Source: Mycobacterium sp. IDR2000157661
Lineage (GTDB): Bacteria > Actinomycetota > Actinomycetes > Mycobacteriales > Mycobacteriaceae
Assembly (NCBI RefSeq): GCF_022317005.1
Contig: NZ_CP081006.1
Location: 868,001 to 932,000 of the forward strand
Reading direction: 5' to 3'
Length of the DNA stretch: 64,000 nucleotides
Of the stretch, positions 7,854 to 15,214 are shown piece after piece; within the stretch, counting starts at the first letter, position 1; each line of letters begins with the position of its first letter. The translations under genes were made by a program, and so were the position numbers. The notes below the pieces were generated by a model. That model saw only the letters and a program-made list of their open reading frames with translations, did no database searches and had not been told where the DNA came from.

Positions 7854-8744
7854 TCATCGCAGCCGTTTGGCGGCCTCCTGATCGGCGGCGCGTCGGACGG
7901 CACGGTTGAGCGCGGTGGTGTCGCGCCGGGCCGCCACGCTCAACCGCTGCGCCTCGTCCCGGTAGTCGGCGAGAGCGTGCACGCGGGCCGCCAGATCACC
8001 GAGGGCTTCGGTCATCTGCTGCCGGTCCTCGGCGACGGTTGACCGGATATCGGCGTCGTCGCGAAGGCGACTGCTTTCCAGCGCCGCCAAGGCCTGGCGG
8101 TCCTCGGCGATCTGCCGTGCGCTGGCACCGATCTCGGCGAGTTCGTCGCGCAGATCGATCGGCACGATGTAGAGCCGCGAGGAGGCCCAGAGCGGGATCT
8201 GTTCGATCTCGGACGCGATCTTGGCCGCGCAGTAGGCGAGCGTGCCCTCGTCGCAGGTGATCATCGTGTTGGCGGTCGACGTGTCCTCAGAGTCCATCGG
8301 ATCGACGTGCAGTCGTGACTCAGCTCGCTCGCAGAGGGCCCTGTAGGCGTGGAAGTCGTTGACCGCGTCTTGCGTCGAGAGATACACGACCGCGACGCCG
8401 CCGACAACGATCAGGAAGAGCGCGACGCCTGTCACCGTGAAGGCGGACACTTCCGAGGCGGCGCCGATGACCGCGAATACGGCTGCCGCCGCGGCCGCGC
8501 ACCACCCGCTTACTTGTGTTCTTTGCCGCGTGTGGATTTCATCAGGCGGATCGACCTCGTCGGGCCGCGGCAGCCGTAGGTCACCCCGGTACCGAGCGGC
8601 CACGAACGCGACATACTTCCGATCCGCGGCTGTCTTGGGCGCGACGTTGGTCAACCGCTCCCAGTGGGACGGCATGTTGGATCGCGCGAAGACGTCCTTC
8701 GGCCTGATTGCACCGTGCGCGCTCTCCGCCGTCCCCTCGGCCAT
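7854..8744 (-). CDS. Membrane-anchored coiled-coil protein of unknown function
   Basis: 296 residues from ATG 8744, preceded by GGGAGGGAA. Residues ~79-97 and ~101-122 are two hydrophobic helices with almost no loop, so both ends should face the cytoplasm. Residues ~195-290 are rich in A/E/R/Q heptads (coiled coil). A Cys pair sits in the central part. A diverged copy of the 3' end lies at 4361-4505. The 167 bp between this gene and the 7081-7686 gene contain no convincing coding sequence. I do not recognise the family. Confidence 0.65.
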   Translation of the reverse strand: MAEGTAESAHGAIRPKDVFARSNMPSHWERLTNVAPKTAADRKYVAFVAARYRGDLRLPRPDEVDPPDEIHTRQRTQVSGWCAAAAAAVFAVIGAASEVSAFTVTGVALFLIVVGGVAVVYLSTQDAVNDFHAYRALCERAESRLHVDPMDSEDTSTANTMITCDEGTLAYCAAKIASEIEQIPLWASSRLYIVPIDLRDELAEIGASARQIAEDRQALAALESSRLRDDADIRSTVAEDRQQMTEALGDLAARVHALADYRDEAQRLSVAARRDTTALNRAVRRAADQEAAKRLR

Positions 8745-8926
8745 ACTCGTTCCCTCCCGCGGACCACGGTAGCGGGCGTTGGTGACAGTTGGCCGCCGCC
8801 GCGATGATCAGCCGGCCGCGGCATAGCTGTCGGTGGTCACCCGCATAATGCGGTCACCGGGGTTCAACTGATCGGGGGGAGCACGTGACCAGTTCCAACG
8901 CGGGCGAGGCACCGCGACCGCCCGGA

Positions 8927-8973
8927 CGCAGATAATGCGAAGCCGCAGTTATTGCGTATCCGCAGTTTATGCG
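8927..8973. promoter_or_regulatory. Three 13-bp CGCA-N5-TGCG palindromes in 17-bp phase
   Basis: CGCAgataaTGCG at 8927-8939, CGCAgttatTGCG at 8944-8956 and CGCAgtttaTGCG at 8961-8973 are spaced exactly 17 bp apart. A related CGCAtaaTGCG occurs at 8842-8852. The array ends 12 bp before the GTG of the HTH-like gene, and a TACCGT (TANNNT) at 8975-8980 is a plausible -10 for a nearly leaderless transcript. The layout suggests cooperative binding by a repressor, probably the product of the adjacent gene. Confidence 0.65.
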
Positions 8974-8985
8974 GTACCGTGACGT

Positions 8986-9360
8986 GTGCCCAACCGATAC
9001 GCACGGATCCGATCCGAGCTCGCCCGCGCCGAAAAAGCCGATCCGGCAACCGCGCTCACGCATCTTCGGGCCGTGCTCGACGACCTCGGCCGGCTCATCG
9101 ACGAGACGCTGGCTGACGCCGTCGTCGACGCCGAGCTGTCCCTTCGCGCGGCAGCGGACAAGGTCGGGCTGACCGAGAACGCGATCGGCCCGCGGCTGGC
9201 CACCACCACGAAGCTGGGCGGCTACGCCGCCGATGGTCGGGTCAACGCCAGAGGCGTCATACGCGCCCGCTACGACAAGGAGACCGGGAACGCACCACCG
9301 CCTGCACCGACGCCCGACGCGAAACCCATGCAGTTCAAACGCCGCCGACCGACCACCTGA
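8986..9360 (+). CDS. Small HTH-like protein, probable regulator
   Basis: 124 residues from GTG 8986. The middle (LRAAADKVGLTENAIGPRLATTTKL) has the spacing of a helix-turn-helix, and the tail is basic and proline-rich (QFKRRRPTT). The palindrome array immediately upstream fits autoregulation. The TGA ends 15 bp before the ATG of the vWA gene, so the two form an operon. The HTH reading is by eye only. No homologous family is recognised. Confidence 0.6.
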   Translation: MPNRYARIRSELARAEKADPATALTHLRAVLDDLGRLIDETLADAVVDAELSLRAAADKVGLTENAIGPRLATTTKLGGYAADGRVNARGVIRARYDKETGNAPPPAPTPDAKPMQFKRRRPTT

Positions 9361-9375
9361 GTGAGAGGACCTCCC

Positions 9376-10017
9376 ATGTCGAACCCCGATCGCACCCTGC
9401 TCGTGTTCCTGCTCGACCGTTCGGGGTCGATGCAGTCCATCAAGTCCGACGTCGAAGGCGGATTCGCCGCGTTCGTCGATGAACAACGCAAGGCGCCCGG
9501 TGACTGCGCCGCGACACTGGCCCAGTTCGACACCGAGTACGAGCTCGTCTACCACCGGGTCCCCGTCGGCGAGGTTCCGGCGCTGAACCTGCAGCCGCGG
9601 GGCGCCACGGCACTGCTGGACGCGATGGGCAAGCTCATCACCGATACGGCCGCACAGCTCGACGCGACGCCGGAGTCCGAGCGCCCGGGCACGGTGATTG
9701 TGGCGATCATGACCGACGGCCAGGAGAACTCGAGCCGCGAGTGGACGCACCCGGCGATCAAGAGCCTGGTCGAGCAGCAGACCAAGCACGGCTGGGAGTT
9801 TCTCTACATGGGCGCCGACCAGGACGCCATCGAAGTCGGGGCACGCCTGGGCGTGCAGCGCGACAAGTCGGTCACCTACGGCAGGGGTAAAGCCCGCGAT
9901 GTCATGGCCGCAACCTCGGCCAACATCAGCCGGCACCGCGCGGCCAGAATGCAGGACCCTGCCGCCGTCATGGACGGTTACTCCGGCGAGCAACGGGCCG
10001 ACCTCGCGGACGGTTAG
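9376..10017 (+). CDS. von Willebrand factor A domain protein
   Basis: 213 residues. The MIDAS metal site is complete: DRSGS (Asp14, Ser16, Ser18), a Thr in RGATALLDA, and Asp in MTDGQENSS. The domain occupies nearly the whole protein; no signal peptide or membrane segment is present, so it should act in the cytoplasm as a metal-dependent protein-binding module. GAGAGGA seven bases before the ATG at 9376 decides the start over the in-frame GTG at 9361. It is cotranscribed with the HTH-like gene. Similar stand-alone vWA proteins occur in stress and accessory operons; the partner is unknown. Confidence 0.85.
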   Translation: MSNPDRTLLVFLLDRSGSMQSIKSDVEGGFAAFVDEQRKAPGDCAATLAQFDTEYELVYHRVPVGEVPALNLQPRGATALLDAMGKLITDTAAQLDATPESERPGTVIVAIMTDGQENSSREWTHPAIKSLVEQQTKHGWEFLYMGADQDAIEVGARLGVQRDKSVTYGRGKARDVMAATSANISRHRAARMQDPAAVMDGYSGEQRADLADG

Positions 10018-10097
10018 CGGTCAGCGCGTCGGGGGAATCTTCTCAGACTCCCTTCGGTATTCGCGCTAAAGCGCCACTTCGCGCACGGGCAAACTTT

Positions 10098-10103
10098 TAT
10101 AGT
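10098..10103 (+). promoter_or_regulatory. -10 element for a leaderless transcript
   Basis: TATAGT ends six bases before the ATG at 10110, the spacing expected for an extended TANNNT -10 with +1 at the A of ATG. No Shine-Dalgarno is visible. Confidence 0.5.
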
Positions 10104-10109
10104 CGCGGA

Positions 10110-10676
10110 ATGGAGCCCCCGTTCTATTTTGTGCGCGATAGAGCATCAAGTGCGGCGCACCATTGGGACTACTTGAGGAACCGGCGGGCGACAGCGTTAT
10201 GCGGGCATGACTACGACGATCCCCAGTGGGAAGGGCCTGCTCGGCCGAGCAAGGTGTGCCGGCGTTGTCAGGAGGTGCTTCCCCAGTTCGAGGCGAAGTG
10301 GTGGAAGAAGGCCGCGCGCCGCGTCGAAGTACACCGCGCCCAACTCGAGGACAGCAACGCCAAGCTGCAAAGCGAAGTTGCGCACTTGAAGCGACAGCTT
10401 GATCAACTCACCTATCAATTGGAGCTTTCGAAGGACACGATCGAGACGCACAAGAAGAAGATCAACAATCAGCGGTTGACGTTGCACCGCCTTCAGACGG
10501 CGAGATCAAGCAAGTCGGCGACACCTCAGAGGGCCCAGGCCGGGTCTACCACGCCGCCGTCCAAGGCCACGAAGTCTAAGCCGGGCACCGTAAAGACCGA
10601 GAAGTGGCGGTCAGCGAACGATGTCTTCTCTTCCAGCGGGCCCCGGAAGGGATCAAGGCCATCAGCGTCGCGGTGA
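10110..10676 (+). CDS. Cys/His-containing coiled-coil protein, unknown
   Basis: 188 residues. The N-terminal ~65 residues hold HHWDYLRNRRATALCGH, then CRRCQEVLPQFE. This His/Cys set resembles a small zinc-binding domain seen in many actinobacterial and phage hypotheticals. Residues ~70-130 form a long charged coiled coil, and the C-terminal 50 residues are Ser/Thr/Lys-rich and probably disordered. The gene precedes the 10722 gene by 45 bp in the same direction. No function is known. Confidence 0.6.
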   Translation: MEPPFYFVRDRASSAAHHWDYLRNRRATALCGHDYDDPQWEGPARPSKVCRRCQEVLPQFEAKWWKKAARRVEVHRAQLEDSNAKLQSEVAHLKRQLDQLTYQLELSKDTIETHKKKINNQRLTLHRLQTARSSKSATPQRAQAGSTTPPSKATKSKPGTVKTEKWRSANDVFSSSGPRKGSRPSASR

Positions 10677-10721
10677 TGCGACTCCTGGCGGGTATCGAAC
10701 GCTCGAGTCTTTAGAGGTCAA

Positions 10722-11192
10722 GTGCAAACCGATAATCCCTACCCGGGTTTCGTCAGCCCGCGTGACCACCAGCGCATGGTCCGATTTCTCGAACGAACCC
10801 TGACGCCAAGGGAGGCGCGCAATGCGCTCTCGCGCTTCTCGAGCGACAGCCGCGGACGCTCGATCGAGTGGATAGTCGCTGCCGCCGAATACGAGAAAGC
10901 CCCGCGAAGCACCCTTCGCCTCACGGATGAAGAAGTGTTTCGACTTCTCGTCGAGCTCGCCGGCGTTGACCTCCTGGCGGACCGCGAACTACGCCGAATC
11001 ATCGCCAGTCGCTGCGACTCCCGAACGCTGGAACGCCTCCACAACTATCCGTCCGGCGAGCGCGGACGAGGCGGCGACCGTTCGAAGGCCAATGGTCTAA
11101 GCCATCTCATACGATCAGGACGGAATTCTTCAAACCCGAAAAGGGAGCGTACCTACATCCGCAATGGGACGCCGCCGGGAAACATCGCGTAA
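10722..11192 (+). CDS. Hypothetical protein whose 3' end is fused to a methyltransferase relic
   Basis: Frame of 156 residues from GTG 10722 (GAGG at 10713-10716). About the first 115 residues look like a helical soluble protein (RFLERTLTPREARNALSRF, then LTDEEVFRLLVELAGVDLL). After about 11075 the frame becomes basic and low-complexity, exactly where another frame encodes the end of a cytosine methyltransferase. The native C-terminus was therefore probably lost at a recombination junction. Family not recognised. Confidence 0.5.
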   Translation: MQTDNPYPGFVSPRDHQRMVRFLERTLTPREARNALSRFSSDSRGRSIEWIVAAAEYEKAPRSTLRLTDEEVFRLLVELAGVDLLADRELRRIIASRCDSRTLERLHNYPSGERGRGGDRSKANGLSHLIRSGRNSSNPKRERTYIRNGTPPGNIA

Positions 11193-11350
11193 ACAGACCG
11201 ATCACGCACCTAGAGGCGTCGCTGCTGCAGGACTTCCCCGAAGACTACCTCTGGTGTGGTCCCAAGATTGAGATCGCCAGGCAGATTGGCAACGCTGTGC
11301 CTACCGGACTGGCCAAGGCTATCGCTCGACACATCGCCGACCATCTTTAG
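11078..11350 (+). pseudogene. C-terminal remnant of a C5-cytosine DNA methyltransferase
   Basis: In a frame ending with TAG at 11348 the sequence reads KPSHTIRTEFFKPEKGAYLH, then NRPITHLEASLLQDFPEDY and ARQIGNAVPTGLAKAIA. These are conserved blocks IX-X of Dcm-type enzymes (the R-x-L-T-x-x-E-A-x-x-x-Q-x-F-P block and the RQIGNAVP block). The catalytic PC loop, the ENV motif and the AdoMet-binding domain are absent, so the relic cannot methylate DNA. It lies just beyond the 3' end of the helicase operon, pointing towards it. Confidence 0.8.
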
Positions 11351-11383
11351 GATTCGGCTCCGTCACTGCAGGACTCGTGATCC

Positions 11384-14300
11384 TCACCTTGTGATTTTGG
11401 GGGATGACTTCTTTACGACACGACGCTTAGCAGGACTGCCGTCGGCCGGTGCGGCCTCCGACGCCTGTACGCCGAGCACTTCCGACGCGAAGTCCAACCA
11501 GGCTTGAGCGTTCGCTCCCTTAAGATCGTCGGTCCACATAAGCACTGTGTTGCCGGCATTCGCGTCGTCGTGCGGCAACACACCGTTGTCCGCGTACCAA
11601 GCCTTCTTCAGTTCCCACTTCGCCGCGTAGTCTGGCCGATCAAGCATTCCCGCGTGCTCCCACAACACTTTTCGCCCGCTGCCCGAATTAATTGTGAAGT
11701 CCGGAAGCACCTCTCTGCCGTCGCTGCCGCGAAACGGCTCTTCGTAGCTCCACTCACCGGGCACCAAACGATCGAGTAGTGCCGCAATGATGACTTCGTT
11801 CTTGCTCGCCATCGGAGTGCCATTCGCTGATACGTGCATTAGGCGCCGTTCGTATCTGCGACGCACCCCCCGCAGCTCTAGAGACACGGGATTCGGCACC
11901 GCGAACAGATCGGTGAGTCGACGGGCTGTTTCGGAGCGCCAAGATTCAGAGAGGTCGCGAAGGTCTGCGAGAGTTCCCTCGTGCAGGATGACGACCCGAT
12001 CCTTCTGCCGTGTCAGTGCGGTGTACATCAATTCTCGAGAGACGTTGGCCCGCACCGGAAGAACAAGAAAGGTTGTGCCAAATTCAGAGCCCTGCGACTT
12101 GTGAACCGTTACAGCCCAGGCAAGTTCAAGAGGCGGATCGTCGTTAACTGACGGCCAGTAACTGTATTCGAAGCCGGGCTGCGAAGAGAACTCGACCTTA
12201 AGCGACAAGTTGCCTTTTTTGCACTTGTGAGCTGGCACGACCCGGCCGATCGCTACACCAATCTCACCATTTGCGACATAGTTCATCGCGCCCTGTGACG
12301 GGTATGCCTTCTGCTTCCTGTTCTCGGTTTGCATGACCTTGTCGCCGCGGACAATCAACTCTGGCCCAATAGGTTTGGGGATATTGGCCTTCGCAGTACG
12401 CTGACCGAACTCGGTGTCGTTAACCCGATAGGTACGCTTTATATGTCGGTTAAGTTCAACCGTGCCGAATGCACGCGATCGCGTGGGCGAGAGGATCTGC
12501 CAGTGCTCTGCACGCTTGCCCGCGCCCGGTTCCCAGTTGAGGTATGGCCCGTTCAGCGTGGCGCCGTAGGTGAGCGCGAAGGCCCAGTCGGGCTTATCGT
12601 GGTCGCCCATCGGTAGCTCCTCGGCCAGAGCCTCTGTAAGTGCCTGGATGACATTCGCGTCACCCCATCGCAGGTAACGAAGGGTTGGACGGTTCGGTTC
12701 GTGCGCGAGTTCAGACCAGATGAGTTCATCGCCTGCGCCGCGAGTCCCACCACCGAACCAGGCTGCCAACTCGAGATCGTGGCGAGTGCCGTAGCCGCCC
12801 TCGGGCAACTGCCTTCGCGTCACCTGCAATTCGACATAACCTGGGCCGACACGAAACCAGTTCCCGAAGGCGTCGGGCCGCACGACCTCGACAAGGTCTA
12901 CAAACGGGCGGCCGGCGCCAATAGGAGGAAGCTGTCGCGGATCACCAACGAGGACAATGCGTCCAACTCCGCTGAACGCGTCGAGCGTGGCAGCCAACAT
13001 CTCCTCTGTGAGCATCGAAGCCTCATCGATAACGACGAGGCCGTGGCTTTTACGCGGTTGTTGATCACCCCACACGAGGTAGCGACCAGTGGCGCCGTCG
13101 TACCGATTCGTCGGAGCAAGGTAGCTGGCAAGGGTCTTCGCCGGAAGGCCAACCTTGGTCTCCAGTTGGACTCGCGCCTTGCCCGTCGGCGCTAAGAGCA
13201 ACACCCCTCCATCACCGACGCCCGGGTACTCCACGAGCGCCCGCAGCAGGGTTGTCTTTCCGGTACCTGCTGGCCCAATCAAAACCGACAGCGGTGAATC
13301 GTGGAGCTCGTCGAGCCCTGCGGCCTTCTCCGTTCGCGCACGCTCCTCAAGCTCATCGAGTCCGGTGCTCTCCGTATCAACGTACTGATTACGCTTTAGG
13401 GCTTTGTCCAATACTTCGCGTGCGTCACTGAGGCGGCCGAGGGGTGGCTTCGCTTGCTGGCCTCGGATCCAGCTCCGAATCATGTCTGCCGTCTCGACAT
13501 AACGCGTTAGTTTGAGCGCGGGCGCGCCATCGGCCAGTGCGACACCAGTGATGGGCGACCACTCTTCCTGATCAACGAGGGCATCATGGTCAAGATCAAG
13601 CGCCGCGAGCACCATATGCGCCAAGTAAGGTGGCCGGCTCAGTTCGTAACCGTTAGCCGCGTCGATCGCCTCATGCTCTGGCAGCACCGTGTCACCTTGA
13701 AGTCCCTGGCGTTCGAGCACATCTGTCAGGAGCGCCTCGACCCGCCGACGGTCTAGGTGATCGTCGATCTGGATCTCGTTGGGCAGCGCCGGTGACCATT
13801 TCACATGTGTTGGCGGGAAGAGCGCTCGATCGATGGATAAGAATGGAACATGGAGTTCCATGCCATAGGTGCACGTGCTCGCGAAGTAGGGATTTGCAAG
13901 CAGCTCGCCCGGTGCGCACTCTGGTTCTGTGGCCCCTGCCATCAGCATCTCGACTTGCTGGGCGGAGATGTCGAATGCCGAAAGTAATTGTAAGACAGCC
14001 TGCCTGTCGCTGCCGAGCTTCCGCCAAATTTTCTGAGTTGTGACTGTGAGGTAGGGGCGTAGCGGCTCGGGAATGGGTTTCTCATTGTCCAGCATTGAGC
14101 GCAGCGCGCCCCACGGTGCGGATTCGTCGACCGCGTTCATCAGCACCCTATGCGCGACGTAGGGCTGTTCGACGCGGAGGAACGCCAATATTGACGCTAG
14201 ACCAGGCACCGGTCCACGTAGTTGCCAGAGCCGCTCGGTCTGATTCGTAAGCCACGTGAGCGCCGAGTCTGGTACATCTAAGCCGAGACCGCGCGCACCT

Positions 14301-15187
14301 TCCGCCGCACGCTTGAGGGACGCCAGGGCTTCAATTGCAGCGTCATCGGTGAGATGTTCTGTTACGTAACTAAACTCGAGGTTGCGGCCCTCCGGTGCCC
14401 AGGCGAGCGCCTCGTCGATATCGATGCCCTGATCCAGCATGCTCACAAGCTCTTGATACGGAATAAGCAGTCCGGCCTGCATGTCAGGCCGAAGGCTATG
14501 TTCAACAATCGTCTCCCACATGCATGAGTCAAATGGTGGTTTGCCATCCTGATTCCACATTGGCGGCGGTTGAATGCCGCTCACCGCGGCCGCCCCGACG
14601 AGGAGCCGGTCCGTGCGGGCTTCCTGCAGTGGTGAGTGCTTGAGATACACGAAGACAAGTGACTCGCCCGGGACGACAGGTGCGAAGAACTCATCCATTA
14701 CCGCGCGTTGATTTTCTCCGTCCATTACCCACGACGCACCGTCCCGGAAGCCGAGTACTTCGTCGACATGATCCTCGGCTGTGGGGTTGTATGCCGGGAC
14801 TCGGGCGAAGCCGACTTCTTCATTGAGCGATCCGCGGTTGAGCCAACGGAACGGAATGGATTCGAACGCATACCCCGGCAGCGATACTTTAGTCGGGCGC
14901 AACGAGTCCTTTAGGGACCTGTGCCAGGCGAAGGGATGGGTCTTCGTCACGGTGTAGCCGATGGGCGACATGAACATGCCGCGCTCGCTCAGACAGGGCA
15001 AGCGATTCGTATCTAAGGTATCGGTGGTTGCCGAAGAGTTCTCTTGCTCATAAGCATCATCCCGATTCGGGCCTACATTCGCCAATAGTGTGCATGAAGA
15101 GTTACTCAGAGGATCATCGCAGATTGCGGCGTCCCATGGTCTATCCCGCCATGGCACTCGCATTGACAGATGCATGATGCCGCTCAT
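11384..15187 (-). CDS. RecD-like superfamily 1 helicase fused to a C-terminal PD-(D/E)XK-like nuclease
   Basis: 1267 residues; ATG 15187 is preceded by TTGGAGG. The first ~600 residues match nothing I know. The SF1B helicase core follows: Walker A GPAGTGKTT (~638), Walker B VVIDEAS (~718), motif III GDPRQLPP (~748), motif V HKSQGSEF (~1029), motif VI LMYTALTR (~1053). Residues ~1125-1245 form a separate domain with NEVIIAALL, LPDFTI (Asp1163), LWEHAG (Glu1177) and AAKWELKKAWY. This is the pattern of the PD-(D/E)XK nucleases attached to several DNA helicases. It is the last gene of the operon, 27 bp after the HelD-like gene. RecBCD partners are absent, so a dedicated defence or repair role is more likely than a RecD subunit. 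Confidence 0.85.
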   Translation of the reverse strand: MSGIMHLSMRVPWRDRPWDAAICDDPLSNSSCTLLANVGPNRDDAYEQENSSATTDTLDTNRLPCLSERGMFMSPIGYTVTKTHPFAWHRSLKDSLRPTKVSLPGYAFESIPFRWLNRGSLNEEVGFARVPAYNPTAEDHVDEVLGFRDGASWVMDGENQRAVMDEFFAPVVPGESLVFVYLKHSPLQEARTDRLLVGAAAVSGIQPPPMWNQDGKPPFDSCMWETIVEHSLRPDMQAGLLIPYQELVSMLDQGIDIDEALAWAPEGRNLEFSYVTEHLTDDAAIEALASLKRAAEGARGLGLDVPDSALTWLTNQTERLWQLRGPVPGLASILAFLRVEQPYVAHRVLMNAVDESAPWGALRSMLDNEKPIPEPLRPYLTVTTQKIWRKLGSDRQAVLQLLSAFDISAQQVEMLMAGATEPECAPGELLANPYFASTCTYGMELHVPFLSIDRALFPPTHVKWSPALPNEIQIDDHLDRRRVEALLTDVLERQGLQGDTVLPEHEAIDAANGYELSRPPYLAHMVLAALDLDHDALVDQEEWSPITGVALADGAPALKLTRYVETADMIRSWIRGQQAKPPLGRLSDAREVLDKALKRNQYVDTESTGLDELEERARTEKAAGLDELHDSPLSVLIGPAGTGKTTLLRALVEYPGVGDGGVLLLAPTGKARVQLETKVGLPAKTLASYLAPTNRYDGATGRYLVWGDQQPRKSHGLVVIDEASMLTEEMLAATLDAFSGVGRIVLVGDPRQLPPIGAGRPFVDLVEVVRPDAFGNWFRVGPGYVELQVTRRQLPEGGYGTRHDLELAAWFGGGTRGAGDELIWSELAHEPNRPTLRYLRWGDANVIQALTEALAEELPMGDHDKPDWAFALTYGATLNGPYLNWEPGAGKRAEHWQILSPTRSRAFGTVELNRHIKRTYRVNDTEFGQRTAKANIPKPIGPELIVRGDKVMQTENRKQKAYPSQGAMNYVANGEIGVAIGRVVPAHKCKKGNLSLKVEFSSQPGFEYSYWPSVNDDPPLELAWAVTVHKSQGSEFGTTFLVLPVRANVSRELMYTALTRQKDRVVILHEGTLADLRDLSESWRSETARRLTDLFAVPNPVSLELRGVRRRYERRLMHVSANGTPMASKNEVIIAALLDRLVPGEWSYEEPFRGSDGREVLPDFTINSGSGRKVLWEHAGMLDRPDYAAKWELKKAWYADNGVLPHDDANAGNTVLMWTDDLKGANAQAWLDFASEVLGVQASEAAPADGSPAKRRVVKKSSPKITR

Positions 15188-15214
15188 GGGCCTCCAATCA
15201 ATGGGTTGCTGAAA

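Noticed and set aside
8927..8973. Plasmid-type replication iterons
   Set aside because: Each unit is a palindrome and no replication initiator is nearby; an operator array fits better.
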